DNA of 64,000 nucleotides from DASPPF01 sp032906705 (lineage in GTDB: Archaea; Thermoproteota; Nitrososphaeria; Nitrososphaerales; Gagatemarchaeaceae): contig JAJTZC010000004.1 in the NCBI GenBank assembly GCA_032906705.1, positions 1-64,000 on the forward strand, given 5' to 3'. The translations under genes were made by a program, and so were the position numbers. Below are positions 41,241-48,959 of the stretch, piece after piece. Positions within the stretch are counted from its first letter, which is position 1; each line of letters starts with the position of its first letter. Below the pieces are notes generated by a model. That model made no database searches and was not told the origin of the DNA. It saw only the letters and a program-made list of their open reading frames with translations.

Positions 41241-41257
41241 GGAGGCGCAATGAACCC
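41241..41257 (+). repeat. Dispersed motif, copy B
   Basis: GGAGGCGCAATGAACCC. The ATG at 41250 opens a 65-codon frame to 41447, beginning Met-Asn-Pro, of doubtful reality. This copy marks the left end of the island. Confidence 0.75.
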
Positions 41258-41451
41258 TATGTACGGCACAAATCCTTCCTTTACTAGAGCTGCTTTCAGT
41301 AAGCAATTCAAGTTCACCCCACGCCGCATAAGATTTCATTCAAAGGAGAAGGCAGCTACAAGCAATAATCCCACCAACTATCATCTTCGAAATTCAAGAG
41401 GGATTAGATTCGGCTACTTTGCTCTCTATCAGCTCCAACAACTTTAGGGCG

Positions 41452-41874
41452 CTATCTTACCGTACATGTGATTGACGGTGACACCGCAATCGACTGGGTA
41501 TCGTTAACTAGATTTGCTACTACTTGGTAATTGCCTCGCGGTGCCCCCGAATAGTTCATCGTAAAGGAACTTGTGGCGTTGCCCCCTGGTGCCAAAGGCT
41601 GTACCGAAGATGCTCCTGGGGTCATTGTGATGCCCGAGCCTGAGGGCGACACAGTCAAGACTACCGACCATCCATGAAGAATCCGGCTATCATCGTTTGA
41701 GACTGTGTATACCACTGAAGAGCAACCTGGCGAGAAATTGATGACTATGCTGGCGCGCGGCTTCGTGAACACTTGATAACCTAGGTATGCGAAACTAACC
41801 AGAATCAACAAGAAGAAAAGAATAACTGCCGCGGTCGTCCATTCAACACCCCTCCTTCTCCTGCCCACCATCAT
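41452..41874 (-). CDS. Pilin-like or secreted single-helix protein
   Basis: 140 residues. A basic start GRRRRGVEWTTAAVILFFLLILVSFAYLGY resembles the N-terminus of archaeal pilins or a signal anchor. A beta-rich outer domain follows (ASIVINFSPGCSSVVYTVSN ... VLTVSPSGSGI) with Cys near 50 and near 137 that could pair, and several NxS/T sites for AglB. A second ATG directly follows the first. A surface role is inferred from topology only. Confidence 0.6.
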   Translation of the reverse strand: MMVGRRRRGVEWTTAAVILFFLLILVSFAYLGYQVFTKPRASIVINFSPGCSSVVYTVSNDDSRILHGWSVVLTVSPSGSGITMTPGASSVQPLAPGGNATSSFTMNYSGAPRGNYQVVANLVNDTQSIAVSPSITCTVR

Positions 41875-42049
41875 CGATGTCCTGCCTCCTCACGAGCCCC
41901 TGGAACGCGGCAACGAGTTTAGGCATCGTTGTACCCATAAACATAACAATTGAAATGATCTAGTCACATTCAGTTCCAATGCCAATCTGATTCCAGCCAA
42001 CCGATCAAGTTGCTTTCCATCGATCTTATCAGTAGTCGGGTCGGAGAAC

Positions 42050-43150
42050 TCATGGTTTAGAGACTTTTTCCTTGATTTCGGGGTAGTAAACGGTTACGAG
42101 TGTGAATATGTATAGGATAATGGAGCTACCAACCAAGTCCGTACTAACAAGATGAAATGCCCACGGAACCGCAAGAAGAACCAGAATGACAATCGGTAGA
42201 GCGATGGTCAGTAAGATGCTCCTCCTGACACGCGCAAGAGCAGAGGTGCCTGCTTCTGTCGCCTCTAACGAGTAGTCTTTGACCTCTTCGGACGCGAGGT
42301 CAAGAGTCTGGTTCAGAGGATGATCGCCGAAGTCCAACGACGAGTCAATCTCCCGCAATCGATTCTGTAAGTCTTTTACCACTCGGTTCCTTTTCTCCTT
42401 GGCGGTATCAAGTCTATTTATCGAGTAGTAACCCTGAATATATCCACTCGCGGCGAGTATCGACTTCGAAGGGTCATCTGGGTCAGGAGTAAAGCCGACA
42501 ACTATCTTGTGTTTGTCATAAGTGAGATAACGGAGTAGTATTAGTTTCTCATTTCTCTTCTTGAGTCTGAAGCCATAGTGATTGAGAAAGTCCCCGTCAA
42601 TCATGTTGGAGATTGCGGAAAATGGAGTGTCAACGGGCCACGCATCGAGGTCGATGTCATCGGCGGTGCCGTTGAGGCCCAATAGCAACTTGACCGCCTG
42701 TGTTTGTGCCAAGCCGATTACTATGAAGGAAGTTCCGAGAAAGAGCCCGATAGCGGCAGTGTTGGATAGGAAGACTTCCAAATTGAAGTTCGCAAAGGAA
42801 TAGAGTGAGGTAGAGATTGTATACAGCATGATATATCCAACGACAACCGCGGCAATTGAGAATAACTGAATGTTGAGTGGAGAAACCATCCGTTTCGGTT
42901 TCAGGGAACGAGAAACGAGCCAACAGTAAGGTATCGGGATCAAAGAATAAGCCAAGAACAAGGGTGCAGCGAACGATGGTATGAAACCCGAAATGGGGGA
43001 AGGGTTGGGCAGATTTGCCAGCGTCAGTTGATTGTACGCATCGACTACGAATGCCGTACCTATTATCGACTCAAAGACTACACCGAAGATCGTGAGGGCC
43101 CAAAGTCTTACGGCTCTGTCTTTAGATGCCAGGACCACTTCTGTTTCCAC
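42050..43150 (-). CDS. Six-helix membrane protein, unknown
   Basis: 366 residues. Four helices in the first 155 residues, a soluble charged domain (about 165-295) with GFTPDPDDPSKSILAASGYIQGYYSINRLDTAKEKRNRVVKDLQNRL, and two helices at the end (SILLTIALPIVILVLLAVPWAF; SSIILYIFTLVTVYY). Codon use is more AT-rich than the flanking core genes, in line with an island gene. I do not recognise a family. It has its own TATA-like box upstream (GTTAAAAG, minus, about 43183). Confidence 0.6.
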   Translation of the reverse strand: METEVVLASKDRAVRLWALTIFGVVFESIIGTAFVVDAYNQLTLANLPNPSPISGFIPSFAAPLFLAYSLIPIPYCWLVSRSLKPKRMVSPLNIQLFSIAAVVVGYIMLYTISTSLYSFANFNLEVFLSNTAAIGLFLGTSFIVIGLAQTQAVKLLLGLNGTADDIDLDAWPVDTPFSAISNMIDGDFLNHYGFRLKKRNEKLILLRYLTYDKHKIVVGFTPDPDDPSKSILAASGYIQGYYSINRLDTAKEKRNRVVKDLQNRLREIDSSLDFGDHPLNQTLDLASEEVKDYSLEATEAGTSALARVRRSILLTIALPIVILVLLAVPWAFHLVSTDLVGSSIILYIFTLVTVYYPEIKEKVSKP

Positions 43151-43312
43151 GTAATTTCCTTGACCGAATCTTTCGGGAGTCTTTTAACGGTACCTTGGTC
43201 ACCAATCGTAGCCGCGTTCAGGCAAACGTCAGACCTTGGAACTTGACAGATTGAAAGATCGAAGTGCAATGAGTGTACCCAAGACGCTTCCGTGACGCGT
43301 TCAGCCGGCCGA

Positions 43313-43861
43313 CTAACTATAGCCCAACGCAGGATGAGTTTCTCGGCGGAGGCGCAACGAACCCCATGCGATGTTTCCCGCGCTTTCGCGTCCTTCTAGC
43401 AACCTGAGCATCTCGTCGTCCCGAATGTCCGAAACCACGATGTGGATTCCTTCATCCTTTGGCTTCGCTGCAAGTTTCTTTGCAGCATGTAGCACGCACA
43501 CGTAATCATCGTTCTCAAAGAGGTTCAAACCCAGTTTCGTCTTCTGACTATCTAGATGCTGCTGGAGGACATCTAACACCGGTTTGACTAGGTTATCAAG
43601 GTCTTTCTTCCAGCGCGTATCCGTCACACCCGGAGATCCCTTCCACAAGAAGAAGACTAGGCTGACCTTCACAAGTTTGTTCCGGTATTCCTCGCTAAAC
43701 TCCTTGAGTTCATCCTCTCCAATCCGCTTCAGAATCTCCTTTCTTAGCGCTTCTTTTTGCGCGTATCTTCGTCCTTTGTTACCTCTCAGGGAAAGAGGCT
43801 GGAATGGCGTGATTAGTACCTCAAACTGGCGTAGCTTCGCCAAACCGCGTTTGGCGAACAA
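43313..43861 (-). CDS. RusA-like Holliday junction resolvase
   Basis: 182 residues. The RusA core is present: TRWKKDLDNLVKPVLDVLQQHL with the metal Asp residues, and LFENDDYVCVLHAAKKLAAKPKDEGIHIVV with the third Asp and Lys. RusA enzymes cut four-way junctions and are often carried by phages or mobile elements. The TTG start at 43861 overlaps a perfect palindrome, and the last 18 codons overlap motif copy C, so the C-terminus may have been replaced by the repeat. A bidirectional TATATATC lies between it and the next gene. Confidence 0.8.
   Translation of the reverse strand: MFAKRGLAKLRQFEVLITPFQPLSLRGNKGRRYAQKEALRKEILKRIGEDELKEFSEEYRNKLVKVSLVFFLWKGSPGVTDTRWKKDLDNLVKPVLDVLQQHLDSQKTKLGLNLFENDDYVCVLHAAKKLAAKPKDEGIHIVVSDIRDDEMLRLLEGRESAGNIAWGSLRLRRETHPALGYS
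43339..43365 (+). repeat. Dispersed motif, copy C
   Basis: GGAGGCGCAACGAACCCC preceded by TTTCTCGGC. It is 25 of 27 identical to copy A 26 kb away. The ATG of the other copies is ACG here. It lies inside the 3' end of the RusA-like gene. Confidence 0.75.
43836..43858. promoter_or_regulatory. Perfect palindrome at the RusA-like gene start
   Basis: TTCGCCAAAC and GTTTGGCGAA flank a CGC centre. It begins right after the TTG start codon, so it could be an operator or an mRNA hairpin; it also encodes FAKRGLAK and may be chance. Confidence 0.4.
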
Positions 43862-43922
43862 ACTTGGAGATATATATCATAGGTAAGGATAAAGCTGGCG
43901 TGCCAACCTTGGGAGAAGATGA

Positions 43923-44366
43923 ATGATGGCACTGGTCTACCATGGGCGTCGGATAGATCTCAACAAGTTACCCATTGGTGAAGAGGTCAACATCCCAAAA
44001 CCGGGACTAGATATCGGACCAGATTTCGAAGTGACATTTCTAGGTCACGCGCAAGGGGCAGCTAAGCAGTTTCGAGGCCCACTGGGTGCACACTTGAGGG
44101 AATTTCCAGATTTATTCAAACTACACAGGGACGAGATTGATCCCCGCACAGACCCTTTGGGACACTTGGTGAAGGACGCTCCGGATGACGTGGTAGGCAT
44201 AGCAGCTGGCGGTGTCTGTGCATTCATGGCATCCAAGTCTGTATATGAATCCAGAAAAGACGTTTCCGATCACGCGTTGCTCGAGTCGATCCTTGTTGGA
44301 AGTGCTGTTGGGGTTGGCACTTATTTCATCGGAAAATGGATTACGCGCTTACTACAAAGTAAATGA
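43923..44366 (+). CDS. Unknown island protein with C-terminal hydrophobic helices
   Basis: 147 residues. The first 90 are soluble (LPIGEEVNIPKPGLDIGPDFEVTFLGHAQGAAKQFRGPLG), then two hydrophobic stretches (VVGIAAGGVCAFMAS and LESILVGSAVGVGTYFIGKWI). GGGAGAAGA precedes the two adjacent ATGs at 43923/43926. No family is recognised. It is divergent from the RusA-like gene and followed by motif copy D 86 bases after its stop. Confidence 0.5.
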   Translation: MMALVYHGRRIDLNKLPIGEEVNIPKPGLDIGPDFEVTFLGHAQGAAKQFRGPLGAHLREFPDLFKLHRDEIDPRTDPLGHLVKDAPDDVVGIAAGGVCAFMASKSVYESRKDVSDHALLESILVGSAVGVGTYFIGKWITRLLQSK

Positions 44367-44451
44367 CGCGAGATATCGTCATCCAAGTCCTTGTTAGCAC
44401 CGATTCACTTTCCAACACATCAGTTCGCGCTGTTGGTGGTTAGACTCCCGA

Positions 44452-44469
44452 TGGAGGCGCAATGAACCC
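44452..44469 (+). repeat. Dispersed motif, copy D
   Basis: GGAGGCGCAATGAACCC. The ATG at 44462 opens an 11-codon frame, Met-Asn-Pro..., ending at TAA 44497. The rest of the 44367-44646 gap is empty as far as I can see. Confidence 0.75.
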
Positions 44470-44646
44470 GTATCTAAGTTTGGGGTCGTGTTACTAATTA
44501 GTCGTCAAACGAATTGAGACAACACCGTCGAGGCGTCCGAACATGGCGCTCGTGGTAAAGCATAAAATACGAAAAAACACACCTTTTGCCCGCAACTGTT
44601 TTGTTTTGGAGAATGTCTGTCTGATTGGCTCTAGGGCACGAATTAC

Positions 44647-45315
44647 TTGGGCAAGCTTGAAGCGGGTTACGCGAGGAGTATACTTGCTCTAGGACCACCG
44701 CACAGCGGGAAGTCGGTCCTTTCATATCTTCTGTTCAAGTATCTCCGCTCGAACGGAAATGACGCCGCGCTTTTCGACTGCGACATCTTCTCTCCGACCT
44801 TTCGGGTTCACCACATAGCTTCAGAGGACGAATTGCGTCACATCTACTGTCCGCCCAACGCGCAGAAATTGGCAGAGGACGTACCACTAACGGTATTCGA
44901 AAAAGTCATGGAATACACCTTTCTTTCTGTGAGAGAAAAAGGAATAATAGTAATGGACGGACTTGGCAAGCATTCCGACAAGACCCAGGCTTTACTTAAT
45001 CGAACACAGACCATAGTCATAGTGTGCAAAGATGGATGTCCCGAAGCCGAATTGATTTCGTGTGGGTACACCCGAGATGGTAGAGGCTGTCTCCCATCCG
45101 AGTTCTACAGTGGCGCCAAACCAATCTCGTTTCGAGTCACCACACGTATCGGCGTGGGAGAATCTAACGTCAATTACGAGAATAGGACAGCAGAACTCTA
45201 CGGACTATCTCGCAGTGGCATAGTTAGAGGAGACATCATATCAATTCCTAACAACACATGCGAGATTGTCAAAGGAATAATGCGTCTCATCTGCGATTCG
45301 AATTCTGGTAAGTAA
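44647..45315 (+). CDS. P-loop ATPase resembling the Csx3-associated ATPase
   Basis: 222 residues. Walker A is ILALGPPHSGKSVLSYLLFKYLRS (about 12-22), AALFDCDIFSPTFR follows, and GIIVMDGLGKHSDKTQALLNRTQTIVIVCKD is a Walker B-like strand with a conserved-looking DGxGK. The GPPHSGKS loop and the DG-GK segment recall the ATPase fused to the CRISPR-linked protein Csx3, but no Csx3 domain is present. The TTG start follows no clear ribosome site. Its tail overlaps the convergent PD-(D/E)XK gene by 29 bases. Confidence 0.65.
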   Translation: MGKLEAGYARSILALGPPHSGKSVLSYLLFKYLRSNGNDAALFDCDIFSPTFRVHHIASEDELRHIYCPPNAQKLAEDVPLTVFEKVMEYTFLSVREKGIIVMDGLGKHSDKTQALLNRTQTIVIVCKDGCPEAELISCGYTRDGRGCLPSEFYSGAKPISFRVTTRIGVGESNVNYENRTAELYGLSRSGIVRGDIISIPNNTCEIVKGIMRLICDSNSGK

Positions 45316-46447
45316 CCTTCTTCTTGTTTACTGTCAGAACGCTGTAGTCCGCCCCACTTTCGTGGAGGATTGCGACCGTATTCTCAAAAGCTTCTGGGGG
45401 GATCAAGAATACGTCATTGGCAAGTTGTTCGAGATTATCGAAACGGTCTGCAAGTGACTTGTAGCTCTTGTGGTAGACCTTTTTTCTGACTCTCTGGTTA
45501 GTCTTTCCACCTAACAAGCGACGTAATAACGTCTTCCTTGAAACGAATCGAGGAGGAGCGATTTTTACTACTAGTGGCGATCTATCACCTAGCCCCACCA
45601 CGTAACCCACGAATTGATTGTCAGCGTCCCCGTCAATACTCACAATCGCCCCTCTTCCGAATCTAAGGCGCGGGGCAAGATTGGTCGCTCCCAAGTACTT
45701 GTAGAGAGTTGGTTTGTTGGTGAAAATGCCATTCATTGCTCCTACGATTGCCAGGGGTTCTGCATTGTTGCGCGCATATACCTCAAATAGATCACTGTAG
45801 ATGTGCGGCGTCATCCGTTTCGTTTCAACTACACAGAAACGGTTGTTAGGGAATGCGAGTTTGAAGTCAATCTTCCCGGTCCTTTTCTTCCCAATGTCGC
45901 GGAAATATTCAATTTCGTCATTGAGAACCCTCTGCACTGTCTCTTCTGGAGCGGAAGTGGCTTTCGTGATTATTCCTTTGGCAATATCCAATTCCTCTTT
46001 GGAGATCCCTTCCGTCTCTTCCATCGACAATATTCTCGAAATTCTCACCCATTTCGTGTTTCTCGTTGACACGTCTCCTAGAAAGGATTCTGAGACCTTT
46101 CTTGGGGGAATAACCGTTATACCCCGATTCAGCATAATCTCCTTCTCTTCGCTATTCAGAGGATTCAGTTCACTATGCAAGTAGATGATAGCGTGTTTCC
46201 AAGGTTCAAGGGGAATCTTCTGGAGTTCATCACTTCCTGGATGTGGCATATCCAGCACAATCAGTGACATATCTCGTTTGTCCACGTAACTTGGTAGTTT
46301 GTTCCAGAACTGCGAAGTCTGATCCTCCGAAACGAACTGCGTTCTGGCTCCCTTGTTTTCAGCCTTCAGCTCCGAAAGCGTCATCGCTACATTGAGAATC
46401 GCCGGAACGGAGTTCCTAGGAGCTACAACGTTGACCATATCGGACAA
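45287..46447 (-). CDS. PD-(D/E)XK nuclease-domain protein
   Basis: 386 residues. KIDFKLAFPNNRFCVVETKRMTPHIYSDLFEVYAR (about 210-240) is a D...E-x-K nuclease core. The N-terminal 120 residues are Rossmann-like (VNVVAPRNSVPAILNVAMTLSEL; MSLIVLDMPHPGSDELQKIP) and could bind a ligand; the C-terminus (300-386) is basic and may bind DNA. TTG 46447 or ATG 46438 starts it. The first palindrome of the 46449-46569 set lies between its TATA (ACTTATAATG, minus) and the start, so it is probably repressed by a protein binding there. Confidence 0.7.
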   Translation of the reverse strand: MSDMVNVVAPRNSVPAILNVAMTLSELKAENKGARTQFVSEDQTSQFWNKLPSYVDKRDMSLIVLDMPHPGSDELQKIPLEPWKHAIIYLHSELNPLNSEEKEIMLNRGITVIPPRKVSESFLGDVSTRNTKWVRISRILSMEETEGISKEELDIAKGIITKATSAPEETVQRVLNDEIEYFRDIGKKRTGKIDFKLAFPNNRFCVVETKRMTPHIYSDLFEVYARNNAEPLAIVGAMNGIFTNKPTLYKYLGATNLAPRLRFGRGAIVSIDGDADNQFVGYVVGLGDRSPLVVKIAPPRFVSRKTLLRRLLGGKTNQRVRKKVYHKSYKSLADRFDNLEQLANDVFLIPPEAFENTVAILHESGADYSVLTVNKKKVTYQNSNRR

Positions 46448-46448
46448 T

Positions 46449-46470
46449 TGTAGTCCTCGAAGAGACTACA
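46449..46470. promoter_or_regulatory. Palindrome 1 (operator-like)
   Basis: TGTAGTC and GACTACA arms around an 8-base centre. It lies between the minus-strand TATA and the start of the nuclease gene. It is the same arm sequence as palindrome 4. Confidence 0.7.
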
Positions 46471-46489
46471 TTATAAGTATTTGGCGGTT

Positions 46490-46508
46490 CCGATGTTCCA
46501 GACATCGG
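46490..46508. promoter_or_regulatory. Palindrome 2
   Basis: CCGATGT and ACATCGG, 7 of 7 paired, loop TCCAG. Outer arms TGGCG (46482-46486) and CGCCA (46539-46543) can enclose palindromes 2 and 3. Confidence 0.65.
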
Positions 46509-46516
46509 CTTGGTAA

Positions 46517-46534
46517 TCCGCACCTGTGTGCGGA
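46517..46534. promoter_or_regulatory. Palindrome 3
   Basis: TCCGCAC and GTGCGGA, 7 of 7 paired, loop CTGT. Confidence 0.65.
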
Positions 46535-46541
46535 CTATCGC

Positions 46542-46569
46542 CATTGTAGTCTCGGAAGAGACTACAATG
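46542..46569. promoter_or_regulatory. Palindrome 4 (perfect 12-bp arms)
   Basis: CATTGTAGTCTC and GAGACTACAATG around GGAA. It abuts the TATA box GCTTATATATC of the plus-strand operon, covering the BRE position. Confidence 0.75.
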
Positions 46570-46608
46570 CTTATATATCTCTTTAAGCACCACGCATTAA
46601 CGTTAGGA

Positions 46609-47169
46609 TTGACAGCCCAAATCTCTGTTTACAGAAGGGCGGTACAATTCATAGAATCGCGGGTTGTTCTGGTGCGAATCGCATTTCACTCATACGGTGA
46701 AAGGATTTCAGATTTCAGGCGTACGGGGGAAGAAGCACTATCTTTGATTCTGTTGGGTCCAACTCTCTTCCTTGAACTCAGAGTACTCTCAGTTGTTATC
46801 CGTCAACTTGAGGCGGAGTTCAAGCTAGATTTGTTCTTGGGGATTTTCACGACTCCACGGGTGAGATACAGCATCAGATTCACGCACGGAAATCCAGTAA
46901 CGAACCCCGACATCGGAGCTAACGTCGTCCACATCGTGATACCTGCCCTCGGCAAAGGACTCGAAGAGACTCTCTTGGAAGCAGCTTTAGCGTGGAACGA
47001 TTTCTTTTGGTACTTGGTACCGAAGGGATCCAATTCACCAAGACCCCAGCGGCAACTTGCCTTTCTCTGGTCTTACACCTTGGGCAAGATTGTACGAGAA
47101 TTCAATCGCCAATCTCGGACGAAAACCCTGCTCGAGTATTACGCTGAGGTAAGCGATCCAAGTCTTTGA
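46609..47169 (+). CDS. Unknown protein, first gene of an island operon
   Basis: 186 residues from TTG 46609, about 38 bases after the TATATATC box; a longer frame upstream would contain that box and is unlikely. The sequence alternates hydrophobic strands and helices (SLILLGPTLFLELRVLSVVIRQLEAEFKLDLFLGIF; IGANVVHIVIPALGKGLEETLLEAALAWNDFFW). I see no catalytic motif or known family. It overlaps the next gene at TTGA, so the two products are made together. Confidence 0.55.
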   Translation: MTAQISVYRRAVQFIESRVVLVRIAFHSYGERISDFRRTGEEALSLILLGPTLFLELRVLSVVIRQLEAEFKLDLFLGIFTTPRVRYSIRFTHGNPVTNPDIGANVVHIVIPALGKGLEETLLEAALAWNDFFWYLVPKGSNSPRPQRQLAFLWSYTLGKIVREFNRQSRTKTLLEYYAEVSDPSL

Positions 47170-47849
47170 TTTCTTCAACTGAAAAACCTTCAGATGCGCA
47201 CAAGTTCGCCTCCATCGTCGATTACGGACTCGTTTCCATTCTTGCGCGCGAGTTATTCAAACCAAGCTCCAACATCGAGCGGCTATCCTTCCAGGAGCTC
47301 AACCTTGATCGGGAGAGGGCGGATTTCCTAGACTTCGTCTACGGCCTCGTAAAGCGGCACAACAATGGGTCAAGATTACATTATAGTGGTTTGGCGATTA
47401 GAGTAGGAATAATCCTAGTAGGAGGGGGACGAAGTGACTGCATTGAATACTACGTTCGGAAGCTCAATCAATATTCAATGAAAGGGTTTGAAAGCATATA
47501 CCTACTAGCTATAGGCCGTGTAAATTCGTGGATTGCATCCGAGACCGCCAGAGCATTTGCGAACAACTCCGATTATCATATCTCGGCAGTAAGGCGCAAC
47601 TTTCAGAGCAATAGGATTAGGTATAGAACAATTGTACACCTGAGTAAAGGCATCTACTTGTCAGATCGGACCCAGACTCAAGACTTCTCTTGTGACAACA
47701 TCGTAGCACCCATCAACCCAATTCAAGATTCCGCAGCAAACACGAAAGAACTCAAGAATTGGGACCACGCTTCTGGTATCGAGGAGTGTCAGCTCCGTTC
47801 TCTGAAGCAACAGATCAGTGGCGCCGAGCATCAATCTAAGCTTCATTGA
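47166..47849 (+). CDS. Unknown protein, second gene of an island operon
   Basis: 227 residues, TTG start inside the previous stop. RERADFLDFVYGLVKRHNNGSRLHYSGLAIRVGIILVGGGRSDCIEYYVRKLNQY and SIYLLAIGRVNSWIASETARAFANNS suggest an alpha/beta core; the last 60 residues look unstructured. No family is recognised. It shares the palindromic promoter region with the nuclease gene, so the four genes 44647-47849 may act together. Motif copy E follows 9 bases after the stop. Confidence 0.55.
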   Translation: MISSTEKPSDAHKFASIVDYGLVSILARELFKPSSNIERLSFQELNLDRERADFLDFVYGLVKRHNNGSRLHYSGLAIRVGIILVGGGRSDCIEYYVRKLNQYSMKGFESIYLLAIGRVNSWIASETARAFANNSDYHISAVRRNFQSNRIRYRTIVHLSKGIYLSDRTQTQDFSCDNIVAPINPIQDSAANTKELKNWDHASGIEECQLRSLKQQISGAEHQSKLH

Positions 47850-47857
47850 GAATGATA

Positions 47858-47883
47858 TTTTCGGCTGAGGCGCAATGAATCCT
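47858..47883 (+). repeat. Dispersed motif, copy E
   Basis: TTTTCGGCTGAGGCGCAATG followed by AATCCT. The Asn and Pro codons differ from the other copies only at their third bases. Confidence 0.7.
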
Positions 47884-48000
47884 AAACATGGCGAAGCGCC
47901 CACTTGGATTTGGTCTAAGACGGTTTACCTTAACACGAAAGACTACAGGTACTACATTCGAAAGGGAACAAACATATCCGTAGTCAGACCGACGAAATGA
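47875..48000 (+). CDS. Possible 41-residue protein starting in motif copy E
   Basis: ATG at 47875, TGA at 47998. The sequence MNPKHGEAPTWIWSKTVYLN then TKDYRYYIRKGTNISVVRPTK is basic and Tyr/Trp-rich and looks more protein-like than the other motif-initiated frames. GAGG lies 6 bases upstream. Function unknown. Confidence 0.3.
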   Translation: MNPKHGEAPTWIWSKTVYLNTKDYRYYIRKGTNISVVRPTK

Positions 48001-48180
48001 AGAAACTCCACCAAGGTGAATACGTCGCTTGACCAATGTCAGACTCTTGAACCAACGGCAGGAATGATTGTTTACGAAGTACAAAATGATGAAAGAGCGC
48101 GAAGTCTAGGGCGCTCTCTCCTATCAAGTTCCCTCAGATTGCCTCACCCGTTTGTTGTAACGCCGTGAGAACCAAGTTCC

Positions 48181-48957
48181 CTACTCTGGAACGGCATTAT
48201 GCGCCTCAAGCTGAAAATTAGGAATCGGGCCTTTGGAGTGGATGCAGACGCCGTGCTTCCCTTTGGAAAAATTGCAATTCATGCAGAGGACGGCGAAGCC
48301 GAAAGGGAACCCCTTCCTGATCAGCCAGCAGTAGAGATTGTAGCCTCCGGCGTTATTTCTCCCGAACAGTTCCATCCTATGTTTCGCTCCGTCATTGTTG
48401 ACGTGGTCTATGGTCAGGAAATCATGCTCTGATTCGCCACAACAAGCACACACGAACGTTCCATTCGAATAATGACCGAAGACTTTTCTTCGCACCTCAT
48501 CTGTGCGTCTAACCCAGGACTCGTGTGCCTTGGCGCGGTAACGTTCGCGATACTTCTCCATCGTCCGCCTTTTCGTCTCCTTCGCCCTCTCCGGATGCAG
48601 CTTCCTATATTTCGCGCCGAGAGCGCGGTTCCATTCACGACGCACGACCACTCGGCACGGAGGGCAGTACTTCTGGTTGGAGCTCTCTGGTTTGTACTGC
48701 TGATGACATCGGCGACATTCTTTGGGCTTGAAGCCTCTGTTGGGCCCGGCGAGAAGCGTCTCCTCTCGCTTCCTTGCCTTCGCCTTGGCCTTGAGGTCCT
48801 CCCTGCGGCTCGCGTAATAGCGCCTGTTGTACACTCTTTGCCGTTCTTGGTTCGCTAACTGGGTGCACGAATCACAGAACCGTTGTGCGTGGGACTTGGG
48901 CTGGAACTCCTGACCACGGACCACACAGTTTCGCCGACATTTCAGGGGTCCGGCCAT
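48181..48957 (-). CDS. Multi-zinc HNH-like nuclease
   Basis: 258 residues. Two zinc ribbons (CRRNC ... FCDSC, then CRRCHQQYKPESSNQKYCPPC), a long basic helix (RAKETKRRTMEKYRERYRAKAHESW), and a treble-clef HNH domain (CACCGESEHDFLTIDHVNNDGAKHR ... FAVLCMNCNFSKGKHGVC). It is a close relative of the 37532 protein. The ATG lies 2 bases after the stop of the small nuclease-like gene, so the two are cotranscribed. HNH genes are frequent partners of integrases and casposon-type elements. Confidence 0.8.
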   Translation of the reverse strand: MAGPLKCRRNCVVRGQEFQPKSHAQRFCDSCTQLANQERQRVYNRRYYASRREDLKAKAKARKREETLLAGPNRGFKPKECRRCHQQYKPESSNQKYCPPCRVVVRREWNRALGAKYRKLHPERAKETKRRTMEKYRERYRAKAHESWVRRTDEVRRKVFGHYSNGTFVCACCGESEHDFLTIDHVNNDGAKHRMELFGRNNAGGYNLYCWLIRKGFPFGFAVLCMNCNFSKGKHGVCIHSKGPIPNFQLEAHNAVPE

Positions 48958-48959
48958 TG

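Noticed and set aside
41250..41447. 65-codon ORF opened by motif copy B
   Set aside because: Has a ribosome site, but the composition is not convincing and it lies in the PCNA upstream region; noted only with the motif.
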